64,000 nucleotides of DNA from DASUHT01 sp038230835 (GCA_038230835.1 JBBRMM010000003.1:1-64000); one strand, 5' to 3'. Counted from the first letter of the stretch, positions 8,195 through 16,115 are shown. Notes: generated by a model from the sequence alone, not told the origin. Made by a program: numbers and translations.

Positions 8195-8551
8195 GTGAGC
8201 TCGGCCCGCCTGGAGATCGGCCAGCGCGTGGTGGTGGAGCCCGATCACCTGGTCGGGTTCGTAGCTGCCATTCTGTATAGCCGAGACACCGAGGACATGG
8301 TGATCGGGTTGGAGGTCGAGTCGGTGTCGGGTCGGCAGTACTTCCTGCCGCTGGCGGTTGCCGCAATCACCGGTCGGCAGGTCACGGTGTCCTCACCTCT
8401 GCACCTCGTGGACGATCTCGGTTTCTACCGCAAGCACGGCCGCGCACAGGTTGCCGCGACGGTGTCTCAGCGACGCGTGCCCGCCCCGTCAAGCGGCCCC
8501 AGGCATGATCGCGTGCCGGAGGGTATCCAGGCCGCGACGGAGCAGACGTGA
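8195..8551 (+). CDS. Hypothetical protein with a small beta-barrel-like N-terminal part
   Basis: 118 residues from GTG 8195, preceded by TGTGGAGGGG at good spacing. The first 75 residues are strand-rich (LEIGQRVVVEPDHLVGFVA, DMVIGLEVESVSGRQYFLP), reminiscent of PRC-barrel-like domains, but I cannot assign a family. The C terminus is polar. The end overlaps by 63 bp the end of the convergent sigma gene. A stress-type promoter precedes it. Confidence 0.55.
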   Translation: MSSARLEIGQRVVVEPDHLVGFVAAILYSRDTEDMVIGLEVESVSGRQYFLPLAVAAITGRQVTVSSPLHLVDDLGFYRKHGRAQVAATVSQRRVPAPSSGPRHDRVPEGIQAATEQT

Positions 8552-9250
8552 TACGTGCATCTGGCTGATACCCAACTGCGCTGCGATCTCGGACTGAGTT
8601 CGATCTTCGAGGTAGCGAAGGGCGAGAATCGTGCGCTCCCGCTCCGGTAGGTGCTGCAGGCCACGTGCGAGCGTATCGCGGTCGTCGACGAGATCGAACC
8701 CCGGGTCGTCGACCGCTAGGATCGAATCCGTCCGGCGCTCCGTCCCGCCGTCGGTCTCCTCGCCGGAGAGGCCGGCGAGCGGCTCCGCCGAATACGCGCG
8801 AAGGGCCTCGGTGGCTTCGGCCACCAGGTCCTCGGTCTCACCCATCTCGAGCGCGAGCTCGGGGATCGTCGGTGTCCGCCCCAGCGTGTGCGCCAACTCG
8901 GTCCGGGCTCGCGCGGTACGCCGGCTCATCTCCTGAAGCGAACGAGGCATGCGCACCGCCCACCCGCGATCGCGAAAGAGGTGCATGATCTCGCCCTCGA
9001 TGGTGCGCGCGGCGTACGCGCTCAGCGGCACTGCGCGGGACGGGTCGTACCGGTCGACGGCCTGGATCAGGCCCATGTACCCGCTCTGGACGATGTCGTC
9101 GAAGGCCATGCCCTTGTTCGTGTATCGGCGCGCGATCGAGCGCACCAAGGGAGCGTGGCGCAGTATCAGTGCCTCGCGCCTGCGGGCGTCCCCGGCGCGC
9201 GCCGCCGTTACCAGTTCGAGATCAGTACGTGGAGTGGCAGTCGTGGTCAT
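8489..9250 (-). CDS. RNA polymerase sigma factor, SigB/SigF-like (second copy)
   Basis: 253 residues. Region 2 is at about 30-90 (APLVRSIARRYTNKGMAFDD, VQSGYMGLIQAVDRYDPSRA), a region 3-like part near 120-145 (LGRTPTIPELALEMGETEDL) and region 4 at about 205-245 (LPERERTILALRYLEDRTQS, AAQLGISQMHVSRLLRRGL). A clear paralogue of the 3446-4141 factor, sharing the GISQMHVSRLLR recognition helix, so the two may recognise overlapping promoters. The degenerate RsbW-like gene 9332-9667 lies just upstream on the same strand, as for the first sigma gene. Confidence 0.9.
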   Translation of the reverse strand: MTTTATPRTDLELVTAARAGDARRREALILRHAPLVRSIARRYTNKGMAFDDIVQSGYMGLIQAVDRYDPSRAVPLSAYAARTIEGEIMHLFRDRGWAVRMPRSLQEMSRRTARARTELAHTLGRTPTIPELALEMGETEDLVAEATEALRAYSAEPLAGLSGEETDGGTERRTDSILAVDDPGFDLVDDRDTLARGLQHLPERERTILALRYLEDRTQSEIAAQLGISQMHVSRLLRRGLDTLRHAIMPGAA

Positions 9251-9331
9251 CGTGGTGGCTCCTTGCTCGTTCGGGAGGTGCGTACCAGGGATGTGCGCCG
9301 TTTCGCCCCGAATCTAAACATCCGCCGAAAT

Positions 9332-9667
9332 TCAACCCTCGGCGACGGCGAGTGGTGGACGCCTGAGGCGAAGCTCGACGGCGGAGTGAGTACGGGAAGC
9401 CTGCGTGTCGCCGAGTGCCGCCATGGCGGCGGCTTGCCATCCGGGGCTGTCCGCGGTAAGCGCGATCACCGCCTCCGATGCACCGACCGAGACCGTCAGG
9501 TGCATCGGGCATCCCACAACCCGCACAACGTGCTCGATCGTCGTTCCAAGCCTGTCGGCCGCCAGAGGACCCAGCCCAACCTTGACCGCGACCGCCGCAC
9601 ACACATGACGGGCGACGACCGGTCCGGCATGCTCATCGAGGATCTCCAGCTCGACGGTAGGTTTCAT
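9332..9667 (-). CDS. Degenerate RsbW-like protein upstream of second sigma factor
   Basis: About 111 residues from ATG 9667. The order of elements parallels the 4128-4478 protein: strand (TVELEILDEH), long helix (ARHVCAAVAVKVGLGPLAAD), helix at the N-box position (RLGTTIEHVVRVVGC), then strands (MHLTVSVGAS, EAVIALTADS). The N, G1 and G2 boxes of a GHKL ATPase are missing. Its start codon lies two bases from the start of the divergent RsbW gene at 9670. Likely a non-kinase relative of RsbW acting on the adjacent sigma factor; inference. Confidence 0.5.
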   Translation of the reverse strand: MKPTVELEILDEHAGPVVARHVCAAVAVKVGLGPLAADRLGTTIEHVVRVVGCPMHLTVSVGASEAVIALTADSPGWQAAAMAALGDTQASRTHSAVELRLRRPPLAVAEG

Positions 9668-9669
9668 CC

Positions 9670-10062
9670 GTGAGCCCACCTGAGCAACCTCGCGTGCTCG
9701 TCCGGCTGGCGGTACCCGCTGACCCAGGGGACCTCGCGCTGTGCCGTCACGCCCTGGCGGGCGCGGGCACCGCGCTTGGTCTCGAGCCCGAGGTGGTGGA
9801 TGACCTCAAGTTGGTGTTGTCGGAGATGTGTTTGAATGCGATTCAGCACGGCTACGGCGGACGTGAGGGAGTCATCGAGTTGGAGTTTCGCACGTCGCCG
9901 CACGAGTTCGAAGCGCGCATCCGCGATCACGGAGCGGGAATCGGCCCGCCGCCGTGGCCCGCGGGCGCCGGCCTTGAGCTGCTCCGCTCGCTGACGCTGC
10001 GCCATTCGATCGAACCGGCGGCCGGAGGTGGAACGCTGATCACGTTCGCGGCGGTGCGTTGA
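9670..10062 (+). CDS. Anti-sigma factor serine kinase, RsbW-like (second copy)
   Basis: 130 residues from GTG 9670. GHKL ATPase motifs are present: N box LVLSEMCLNAIQHGYGG, G1 IRDHGAGIG, a shortened G2 AGAGLELLRSL and a final GGGTLITFAAV. It should inhibit a sigma factor and phosphorylate the STAS protein encoded next. Start codons of this gene and of the divergent 9332-9667 gene are two bases apart, so their promoters must lie inside each other's coding sequence. Confidence 0.88.
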   Translation: MSPPEQPRVLVRLAVPADPGDLALCRHALAGAGTALGLEPEVVDDLKLVLSEMCLNAIQHGYGGREGVIELEFRTSPHEFEARIRDHGAGIGPPPWPAGAGLELLRSLTLRHSIEPAAGGGTLITFAAVR

Positions 10063-10448
10063 GGCTGCCCAGCGGGGTTTGCCGACTCGGAATCGCGGGT
10101 AACCGCGGTCGGGTGACCGACCTCCCTGGACAGTACCGCCCGGTGTTCACACAGGAAGTGGTATCGGAGTCGACGACCATCGTCACCGTTGACGGTGAAC
10201 TGGACATCAGTGGAGCCGACGCGCTGCGGGCGGCGTTGGACTCGGCCGAGGAGGAGCGCACCGGAGTGATCCGGCTCGACGCTCAGACGGTCAGCTTCCT
10301 TGACTCGACAGCGCTGGGTGTCGTCCTCGCGGCTGCCCAACGGGTCGCGGCCCGGGGCGGACGATTCGAGCTGGTCTGCACCTCCCCGGCGATCCGCCGG
10401 GTGCTGGACATGACGATGATCAGCCGAACTGTCCACGTCCTGCCGTGA
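10059..10448 (+). CDS. STAS domain anti-anti-sigma factor (second copy)
   Basis: 129 residues if the TTG at 10059 (overlapping the previous stop) is used; GTG 10113 (VTDLPGQY) is a shorter alternative that fits the family better. STAS motifs: TIVTVDGELDISGADALRAA and VIRLDAQTVSFLDSTALGVV, with the phosphorylatable Ser in FLDST. It pairs with the RsbW encoded just upstream. Confidence 0.88.
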   Translation: MRLPSGVCRLGIAGNRGRVTDLPGQYRPVFTQEVVSESTTIVTVDGELDISGADALRAALDSAEEERTGVIRLDAQTVSFLDSTALGVVLAAAQRVAARGGRFELVCTSPAIRRVLDMTMISRTVHVLP

Positions 10449-10473
10449 CGAGACGCTTGACGAACCCGCGAGG

Positions 10474-10498
10474 ATTCAACAGCCGCATTTCTGGGTAC
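10474..10498 (+). promoter_or_regulatory. Weak SigB/SigF-like promoter upstream of 10525 gene
   Basis: GATT, about 16 nt and GGGTAC (10493-10498) lie about 30 bp before the start at 10525. The -35 differs from GTTT at one base, so it is only a candidate. Confidence 0.3.
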
Positions 10499-10524
10499 TC
10501 CCTTCGGGAAGAAGGGAGCGAACC

Positions 10525-10851
10525 GTGGTGAAGTCACTTTGGACTTCGATCCAGGGCGACCCGGTGTTCATGCGCCGAGTCAACGGATGGCTGACGATGT
10601 TCTGGCTTGCCATGATTCCGGTGTCGCTCGCGACCGGTTGGGTGACGAGCGTGACGTACGTGTCGGCGCTCTCGCTGTGGGCACTGGTCTCCGGCCACTG
10701 GAGTGCCTGGCAGGCGGCGCGAGTCGAGGTGGAACAGAGCCGCGAGCAGCAGCGCCGTGAGAACGAAGACATTCCTCGCGACGTGGTCGACAAGGTGGTC
10801 GCCGAGACCAACCTCGAGCGCAATGCCGCCGCGGCGACCAGCACAACGTAG
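10525..10851 (+). CDS. Small two-helix membrane protein
   Basis: 108 residues. GAAGGGAG (10510-10517) precedes the GTG at 10525; a second GTG is at 10528. Two hydrophobic helices (WLTMFWLAMIPVSLATGW and VTYVSALSLWALVSGHWSAW) are followed by a charged helix rich in Glu, Gln and Arg, probably cytoplasmic and coiled. No family recognised. It lies between the STAS gene and the YciF-like ferritin gene in the stress island. Confidence 0.65.
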   Translation: MVKSLWTSIQGDPVFMRRVNGWLTMFWLAMIPVSLATGWVTSVTYVSALSLWALVSGHWSAWQAARVEVEQSREQQRRENEDIPRDVVDKVVAETNLERNAAAATSTT

Positions 10852-10857
10852 CGCCCG

Positions 10858-10882
10858 GTTTGGATCGACCCGCTGCGGGTAA
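10858..10882 (+). promoter_or_regulatory. SigB/SigF-type promoter upstream of YciF-like gene
   Basis: GTTT (10858-10861), 15 nt, then GGGTAA (10877-10882), about 47 bp before the ATG at 10930. Confidence 0.6.
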
Positions 10883-10929
10883 TCCGAGACCGACGGCCGG
10901 AACGTGCCGGCCCCTACGAAGGAGCACCG

Positions 10930-11421
10930 ATGGACGATCCCCGCGAACTGTTCATGCATGAGTTGGGCGATATCCTGTTCGCCGAGCGGGTGTTGGTGAA
11001 GACGCTGCCCAAGCTCGCCGAGGAGGCCAGCGACAGCACCCTCAAGACGGCGTTCGAGAGTCATCTGACCGAGACGAAGAAGCACGTCGCCAACGTGGAA
11101 GCGGTGTTCGAAACACTCGGGGAGACCGCGAAGGCCGAGCGCTGCCCCGCGATCGAAGGGTTGAAGACCGAGCACGACGAGTTCCTCTCCAAGCATGACC
11201 CGAGCCCGGAGATTCTCGATCTGTTCCTGACCGGCGCCGGCGCTCGCACCGAGCACTACGAGATCGCGGCTTACACAGGCCTGGTGACCATGGCCGACGC
11301 ACTGGGAGAAAGGGATGCGGCGAAGCTCCTGCGATCAAACCTCGAGCAGGAAGAGGCCGCTCTCCGCAAGCTGTCCACGATTAGCGAGACGCTCTCCGGA
11401 CGGACTGCGGCGAAGGCCTAG
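10930..11421 (+). CDS. DUF892 / YciF-like ferritin-fold protein
   Basis: 163 residues covering the whole DUF892 domain: DPRELFMHELGDILFAERVL, then four long helices with conserved acidic and His positions (FESHLTETKKHVANVEAVF, GARTEHYEIAAYTGLVTMAD, NLEQEEAALRKLSTIS). YciF-family proteins are diiron four-helix bundles linked to general stress. The stress-type promoter just upstream and the sigma modules nearby agree with that. GAAGGAGC precedes the start. Confidence 0.88.
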   Translation: MDDPRELFMHELGDILFAERVLVKTLPKLAEEASDSTLKTAFESHLTETKKHVANVEAVFETLGETAKAERCPAIEGLKTEHDEFLSKHDPSPEILDLFLTGAGARTEHYEIAAYTGLVTMADALGERDAAKLLRSNLEQEEAALRKLSTISETLSGRTAAKA

Positions 11422-11501
11422 AGCTTCGTCGTCACCAATCGATGGCGACGAGGAGGAAGGTGAGCAGAGGCGGGGCCGCGACGCGGTCCCGCCTCCGTCG
11501 A

Positions 11502-11922
11502 TCATGCGCGGCGCTCCCGCAATGACGCGCGCCGTCGTCTCACCAACTCGACCATGAGATAGATCGTCAGCGCGAGGCGCGATCAGCGCCACGGCGCCGA
11601 GCGCCGCGCCCTGCATGTCGAATACGGCCGCGACGCGACCGTGCTCGCGCTCGAGCAGGGTCAGGGTCGCCGGCAGGATGGCGGGGAAGGCGAGGAACAG
11701 GCCACCGATCGACGGCCCGAGCACGATCGAGACCGCGCCCGCGATCAGCGACGCGACCGCCCCGAACGCGAACCGCGCTGCCAACTGGCGCGGTTTCAAC
11801 CGCCGGAGCGCCTGCGAGTCGAAGGCGACGAGCGGCTGGCCATGCTCGCTCTCGTCCACGCGAGCGAGCTCCTTCTCCAGGTCGCGAGGCTCACGAGACG
11901 GCCACCGATCGACAGAGCACAC
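11502..11922 (-). pseudogene. DUF3147 family membrane protein, apparent frameshift near the 3' end
   Basis: Hydrophobic segments ARFAFGAVASLIAGAVSIVL and GGLFLAFPAILPATLTLLER match the actinobacterial DUF3147 pattern. As written, the frame runs to 11335 with a hydrophilic tail unlike the family. Removing one base near 11577 restores a last membrane helix (ALIALALTIYLMVELVRRRR) and a stop at 11504-11502. A one-base insertion or sequencing error is therefore likely. The start (11922) overlaps the end of the other DUF3147 gene by 32 bp. Confidence 0.6.
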
Positions 11923-12241
11923 CCGCGGTCACGAGCCAGATCCCGCATGTCAATGCGGATCCACGAGCCGCCCCCAGCCGCATGACGAGCGGTATCCCGA
12001 CGAAGATCGAGGTCACCATCGCGGCAGCGCCGAGCACCATCCCATCGGAGCTGCGCTCGCCTTCGAGATGCCCCATGAAGAGGACGGCCACCAGGAGGTT
12101 CGCGAGTGCCACCGAGGGCGCCGCCGAGAACACGCCGGCGAATCGTTTGGGCCGAACGAGCTCGCCCGCCAGCGCAAACAGCGAGACGACGATACCGCCG
12201 TTCAGCGCCCTCAAGAACAGCTGGAGCGATTCTCGACCCAT
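11891..12241 (-). CDS. DUF3147 family membrane protein
   Basis: 116 residues with about four hydrophobic helices. RALNGGIVVSLFALAGELVR and KRFAGVFSAAPSVALANLLV (about residues 11-50) are typical of the first DUF3147 half, where PKRFAGxFxAAPSVAL is a common motif. Function unknown. It is upstream of the second DUF3147 gene and overlaps it; such pairs are usual. Confidence 0.7.
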   Translation of the reverse strand: MGRESLQLFLRALNGGIVVSLFALAGELVRPKRFAGVFSAAPSVALANLLVAVLFMGHLEGERSSDGMVLGAAAMVTSIFVGIPLVMRLGAARGSALTCGIWLVTAGVLCRSVAVS

Positions 12242-12277
12242 CGGCGTCAGTCCGGCGGGGGCACCCGTGAGGCCGCG

Positions 12278-13240
12278 CTATCCGCGCGCGGGCAGGTCGA
12301 GGTCGGTTGCCGCCGGCCGCCCTTCGCGCAGTTCCCTGCTGCGTTCCGCCTCGGCGTTGATTTCGGCCGCCACCAGGATGGCGAGGCTCGTCAGCCAGAG
12401 CCATGTCAACGTGATGATCACGGCGGCCAGGGAGCCCCACGTCTTGCTGTAGCTCGAGAAGCTTGCTGTGTAGACGGCGAACAGAGCCGACGCGGCGAGC
12501 CAGATCACGATCGCCACCACGGCACCGGGTGTGACAAGTTGAAAGCGGGGCGGTCGGATGTCCGGGCCGAGGTAGAGGATGGCAGCGAAGCTGCTGAACA
12601 GGCCCCCGATCAGGATCGGCCACTGTGCGGCCCACCAGATCCATGTGACGAGCGTCGGCTGGCCGATGGAGCGTCCGGCCCACCCAGCGACGACAGGCCC
12701 GAACACCAGCAGCACGAGCACGAGCGCGAACGCCACCAGCATGCACCCGACCATCCCCAGCGCGTACACGCGCTGCCGCAGGAACCCGCGCGTCTCGGAA
12801 CGCTCATACGCGGTGTTCAGCCCCCACATCAGGGTTGTCATCGCGCCGATCAACGACCATACGGCAACGGCGAGCCCGAGCACGAACGCCCACAGACTCC
12901 CCGAATGGGACGTCGTCAGACGAACGAGTTCGCCGTGGATGAGGGTCGTGGCGCTTCCGGGGATCGCCCCCTGCAGGCTGTTCATCACACCCGTGATCGT
13001 CGACCGGGAGGCGACCAAACCAAAGACGCCGAGCACGGCCACGAACGCTGATGGGATGGCCAGAAAGAGGCTGAACGCGACCGCCTTGGCGACGTTCGGC
13101 AGACTGTCTGTGACCGTTTCCCTGACCGCCCTCACAAGCACCGCCCGGCGGTCACGCCAGGACAACTGCCGCAGTCGCACCGGCGGCGGCAACCGCCCCT
13201 CGCGGCGCTCGGGCTGTGGCTGCGGGCCTCTCGGCACCAT
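12278..13240 (-). CDS. YihY/virulence factor BrkB family membrane protein
   Basis: 320 residues from ATG 13240. The open frame extends to 13687, but that extension lacks membrane features and overlaps the DUF899 gene; the promoter at 13282-13306 also favours this start. About six membrane helices are seen, with family-typical stretches such as ASRSTITGVMNSL near the first external loop, TTLMWGLNTAYERSETRGFL, and SYSKTWGSLAAVIITLTWLW in the last third. The role of the family is not settled; inner-membrane transport or envelope functions have been suggested. Confidence 0.85.
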   Translation of the reverse strand: MVPRGPQPQPERREGRLPPPVRLRQLSWRDRRAVLVRAVRETVTDSLPNVAKAVAFSLFLAIPSAFVAVLGVFGLVASRSTITGVMNSLQGAIPGSATTLIHGELVRLTTSHSGSLWAFVLGLAVAVWSLIGAMTTLMWGLNTAYERSETRGFLRQRVYALGMVGCMLVAFALVLVLLVFGPVVAGWAGRSIGQPTLVTWIWWAAQWPILIGGLFSSFAAILYLGPDIRPPRFQLVTPGAVVAIVIWLAASALFAVYTASFSSYSKTWGSLAAVIITLTWLWLTSLAILVAAEINAEAERSRELREGRPAATDLDLPARG

Positions 13241-13281
13241 CTCTAGAGGGTGGACGGTCGGATCGGTCACCAATGCCCAGG

Positions 13282-13306
13282 ATACCCACCAGAACACGGA
13301 TGAAAC
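13282..13306 (-). promoter_or_regulatory. SigB/SigF-type promoter upstream of BrkB-family gene
   Basis: On the minus strand GTTT (13306-13303), 15 nt, then GGGTAT (13287-13282): the best match in the window. It lies about 42 bp before the chosen ATG. Confidence 0.65.
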
Positions 13307-13586
13307 GGCGCCAGTTGTGAGTTTGGGCGGCGGCGGTTCGGGGGTATTTCGTCCGGCAACGAGTTTCCCGACAAGGCAGCCTCCGGCGCCGCCCAGGCAA
13401 CCCGTCCCCCCTGAAGAGACTCCGCCTCGATACGATGCACTGGGAACGAGGTCGATCCGCTGGAGTCGTTTCGGCGGCCGACGACCGCACGGTGGACGTC
13501 CACTCCGCCCAACCATCGACGTGCTAGGGGGCCGAATGATGGATTCCGCCACTCGGGAGCGCTCGATTCCGAAGGAGGGAGAAGAG

Positions 13587-14324
13587 ATGCCTGAACACAA
13601 GATCGGGACCCGCGAGGAATGGCGGGCGGCCCGGAACGAACTCGCCAAGCTCGAGGCCGAGCAGGCGGAGCGAAACGAGGAGATCAAAAGACGGCGGCTC
13701 GATCTCCCCTGGGTCCCGGTCGAGAAGGAGTACGAGTTTGATACCGAGGAAGGTAAGCAGACTCTCGCCGAGCTCTTCGACGGACGCTCACAGCTGCTCG
13801 CCTACAACATCATGTTCGGCCCCGACTACTCGCTCGGCGCCTGCCCCGGCTGCACCAACCTGGGCGACGGGCTCGACGGCTCGCTCGTCCACCTCAACCA
13901 CCGCGACGTGACGCTGCTCTGCTTCTCGCGGGCGCCGATCGAGCGGCTGGCTGCCTACAAGCGGCGGATGGGTTGGCAGTTCCCCTACGTCTCCACTTAC
14001 GACACCGAGTTCGCCTTCGACTTCGGCCTTGCGATGACTGAGGAGCAGGCTCAGCGGATTCCCCAGGTCAAGGAGATGATCGACAACCCACCCGCCTGGC
14101 TCCAGGATTGGTCAGACGAGATCGGCGCCGAGCTCAGAGACGGCCTGCGCGAGGCCCCGAGCTGGATCGCATTCGCGCGTGAGAACGGGACCGTCTACCA
14201 CACCTACACGGTGATGGCACCCGACCCGTTTGTTGCGCCCTATTACAGTCTCCTGCTCGAGCGAACACCGAAAACCCAACCGGCGGAGCCCCGCAATTGG
14301 CGGAAGGACGAGTACCCGGCCTGA
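13587..14324 (+). CDS. DUF899 family thioredoxin-fold protein
   Basis: 245 residues from ATG 13587 behind GAAGGAGGGA. After a charged N-terminal helix (TREEWRAARNELAKLEAEQA) come LPWVPVEKEYEFDTEEGKQT, the GACPGCTNLGDGLDGS segment and FSRAPIERLAAYKRRMGWQF, all characteristic of DUF899. The fold is thioredoxin-like; no enzymatic role is established. It is divergent from the BrkB-family gene. Confidence 0.85.
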   Translation: MPEHKIGTREEWRAARNELAKLEAEQAERNEEIKRRRLDLPWVPVEKEYEFDTEEGKQTLAELFDGRSQLLAYNIMFGPDYSLGACPGCTNLGDGLDGSLVHLNHRDVTLLCFSRAPIERLAAYKRRMGWQFPYVSTYDTEFAFDFGLAMTEEQAQRIPQVKEMIDNPPAWLQDWSDEIGAELRDGLREAPSWIAFARENGTVYHTYTVMAPDPFVAPYYSLLLERTPKTQPAEPRNWRKDEYPA

Positions 14325-14628
14325 CCCCCAGCCTGGCCGAGCTGGTTCCGGCCACACCGGGATCTCCGAAGAACCCCCGACAACTCGAACAGCCGACCCG
14401 GTCCTCACGCGGAAGCGCCGACGCCCTCGCGATTCCAAGCATCCCTCTCGTCGATTCCGCGCCTTAGAACTCGTTTCAGAATGAGCTTCGTCGGGAGGCG
14501 CAGAGCGCGGTGGTTATCCACCGGCCGCGGCGCGGCGACTCAACTTGGCGGCGGGAGGTTTCCAGCAGTCGCAGCCTCTGCGAAGGCGATTGGTTCGGAC
14601 TCGGACATCAAGAGCCGGTGGCTCGGTC
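14325..14628 (+). other. Non-coding stretch, nothing recognised
   Basis: About 300 bp between the ends of the DUF899 gene and the convergent 14629-15195 gene. No convincing gene, hairpin or repeat seen. Confidence 0.5.
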
Positions 14629-15195
14629 TCAGCCGGACTGCTGTGGGCTCGTGGTCGCGGTGCGCTCTGCGGCGCCTTCGATGCGTGTGCGGAACGTGAG
14701 GGCGACGGCCATCACCAAGCCGACGGCGATCGCGACCCACGGACCGGGCGACGTGATTCTGGCATAGACAAGGTAGAAGGCAAGGGCGAGCACGGCGGTT
14801 CCGAGTACCCACGCTGGGCCTTGTTGCAACGCGAGCACACGAGCGCTCGCCGGTTCGATCACGCCGTCGATCGCCAGGTGGTCGGCGAGCCGCTGGGCGC
14901 GACTCGCGACCTCGTCGACCTGCGCGGCAGCGGTTTGAAGCGTGTCTGCCCCCGTCGTGATCGTGTCGGTCGCGCCGGTGATGCGATCAGACGCGACTCC
15001 AACCGCGGTGTCGACACGCGCTGATGATGCAGCTGCCGCGTCCAGGGAAGCCCCCAACGCCGCAGCACGCGTCTCCAGGCTCTCGAGGGACGCAACGACG
15101 GTCTGTGCGCGGGCGACTAGGCCGTCGAGCTCGAGTTGGAGCACCTCGATCGGCCGTGGCGGTAATGCCTGTGTATCTCCGGGATCGGTGCTCAT
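14629..15195 (-). CDS. Coiled-coil membrane protein, unknown function
   Basis: About 188 residues (the ATG at 15195 is internal to an earlier one at 15201). Residues 20-115 form a long Ala/Thr-rich amphipathic region with repeated SLE-, AAAL-, AASS- and TAAA-type heptads, likely coiled coil. Two membrane helices follow (AWVLGTAVLALAFYLVYARI and WVAIAVGLVMAVALTF). The architecture recalls small phage-shock or cell-envelope proteins, but I recognise no family. Confidence 0.6.
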   Translation of the reverse strand: MSTDPGDTQALPPRPIEVLQLELDGLVARAQTVVASLESLETRAAALGASLDAAAASSARVDTAVGVASDRITGATDTITTGADTLQTAAAQVDEVASRAQRLADHLAIDGVIEPASARVLALQQGPAWVLGTAVLALAFYLVYARITSPGPWVAIAVGLVMAVALTFRTRIEGAAERTATTSPQQSG

Positions 15196-15412
15196 TATCA
15201 ACTCCCCTCGTGGTGGCCGTCAGCCCTGAGGAACCGAATGGTAGTCACGCTTCGCGGCCGGGTCTTGGTCGGATCGTCCGATCTCGTCCGGCGGACTCGG
15301 GGTGGGTGTCGCCGGCGTGGCTCGCTGATCGCCCGTGGAGGTGGCCAGTCAAGCCACGCCGACGCCCGCCGGATACCCCGACTTTGGCGCGAGGAAACCC
15401 CACGGGTGGGGA

Positions 15413-15446
15413 GGGGCTCGTCTGCAAATCGGACCAGACGAGCCCC
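15413..15446 (-). terminator. Hairpin downstream of the dirigent-like gene
   Basis: GGGGCTCGTCTG (15413-15424) pairs perfectly with CAGACGAGCCCC (15435-15446) around a 10-nt loop, 20 bp after the stop of the minus-strand gene ending at 15466. No clear U tract follows, which is usual in high-GC genomes. Confidence 0.6.
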
Positions 15447-15465
15447 TTCGGCCGTCCCTCCCGGG

Positions 15466-15927
15466 TTACGGGATCAGGTTCAGCGTGATTGAGGACGTGT
15501 TGTGCGCGCCGAGTATGACCCAGGCCTGGCCGCGTGCGTTCTGGAACTCACCGGTGCCGCCGGTGATCGCCAGCGGGAACGAGTTCGCGCCCTGGAATCC
15601 ATCCAGGGTCACCTGGCCTTCTCCAAGCACCAACACCGCATGGTCCTGGCTCGCGTTTCTGCCCTCCAAGACCACGGTGACGTGTCCCCTGCCGGCGAGC
15701 TGGTCGGGGTCACTCGCCCAGTACACCGGCTGGTTGAGGATCACCTCATCACCGAGGCTCGGCCCAGTCTTGCCGGTGTCCACGAACGACGACGACCCGC
15801 CCCTCGCCAGCAGGTGAAGCGTCCGCGCCGTCGTGAGGTGCGGTGTGGACGCTCCAGCCGCAGCGACCGCCACTCCAGCCGCCACAATCACGCCCACCAC
15901 CACACCGAGCACACGATTCCGCGACAT
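15466..15927 (-). CDS. Secreted allene-oxide-cyclase-barrel / dirigent-like protein
   Basis: 153 residues: an N-terminal signal segment (NRVLGVVVGVIVAAGVAVAA, followed by AGA), then a beta-rich domain. VILEGR-type strands and GEGQVTLDGFQG, then FPLAITGGTGEFQNARGQAW near the C terminus, match bacterial allene-oxide-cyclase/dirigent-like proteins, whose GGTGxYxxARG turn is conserved. Such proteins are exported; the bacterial role is unknown. A near-consensus stress promoter is 41 bp upstream and a hairpin follows the stop. Confidence 0.75.
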   Translation of the reverse strand: MSRNRVLGVVVGVIVAAGVAVAAAGASTPHLTTARTLHLLARGGSSSFVDTGKTGPSLGDEVILNQPVYWASDPDQLAGRGHVTVVLEGRNASQDHAVLVLGEGQVTLDGFQGANSFPLAITGGTGEFQNARGQAWVILGAHNTSSITLNLIP

Positions 15928-15967
15928 GTCAACCCCCTTCGTCGGACTCCCACGGGCGTCGGCGAGG

Positions 15968-15993
15968 ATACCCCGGAGTCGACAACCCGAAAC
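15968..15993 (-). promoter_or_regulatory. SigB/SigF-type promoter upstream of dirigent-like gene
   Basis: Minus strand GTTT (15993-15990), 16 nt, GGGTAT (15973-15968), about 41 bp before the start at 15927. Confidence 0.6.
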
Positions 15994-16115
15994 CGCCCTA
16001 TTCTGCTTATTTGACCGATGAACTGTCGGTCAGCCGGCAGTCCTACCTGCGAGCAGCCGTCCTGACCACCTTGACGGCGTCCGATCAGACCCGTCCACGA
16101 CCTCGGAGAACCACG

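Noticed and set aside
11615..13051. 478-residue plus-strand ORF opposite DUF3147 and BrkB-family genes
   Set aside because: Low-complexity composition and full overlap with recognised membrane proteins on the other strand.
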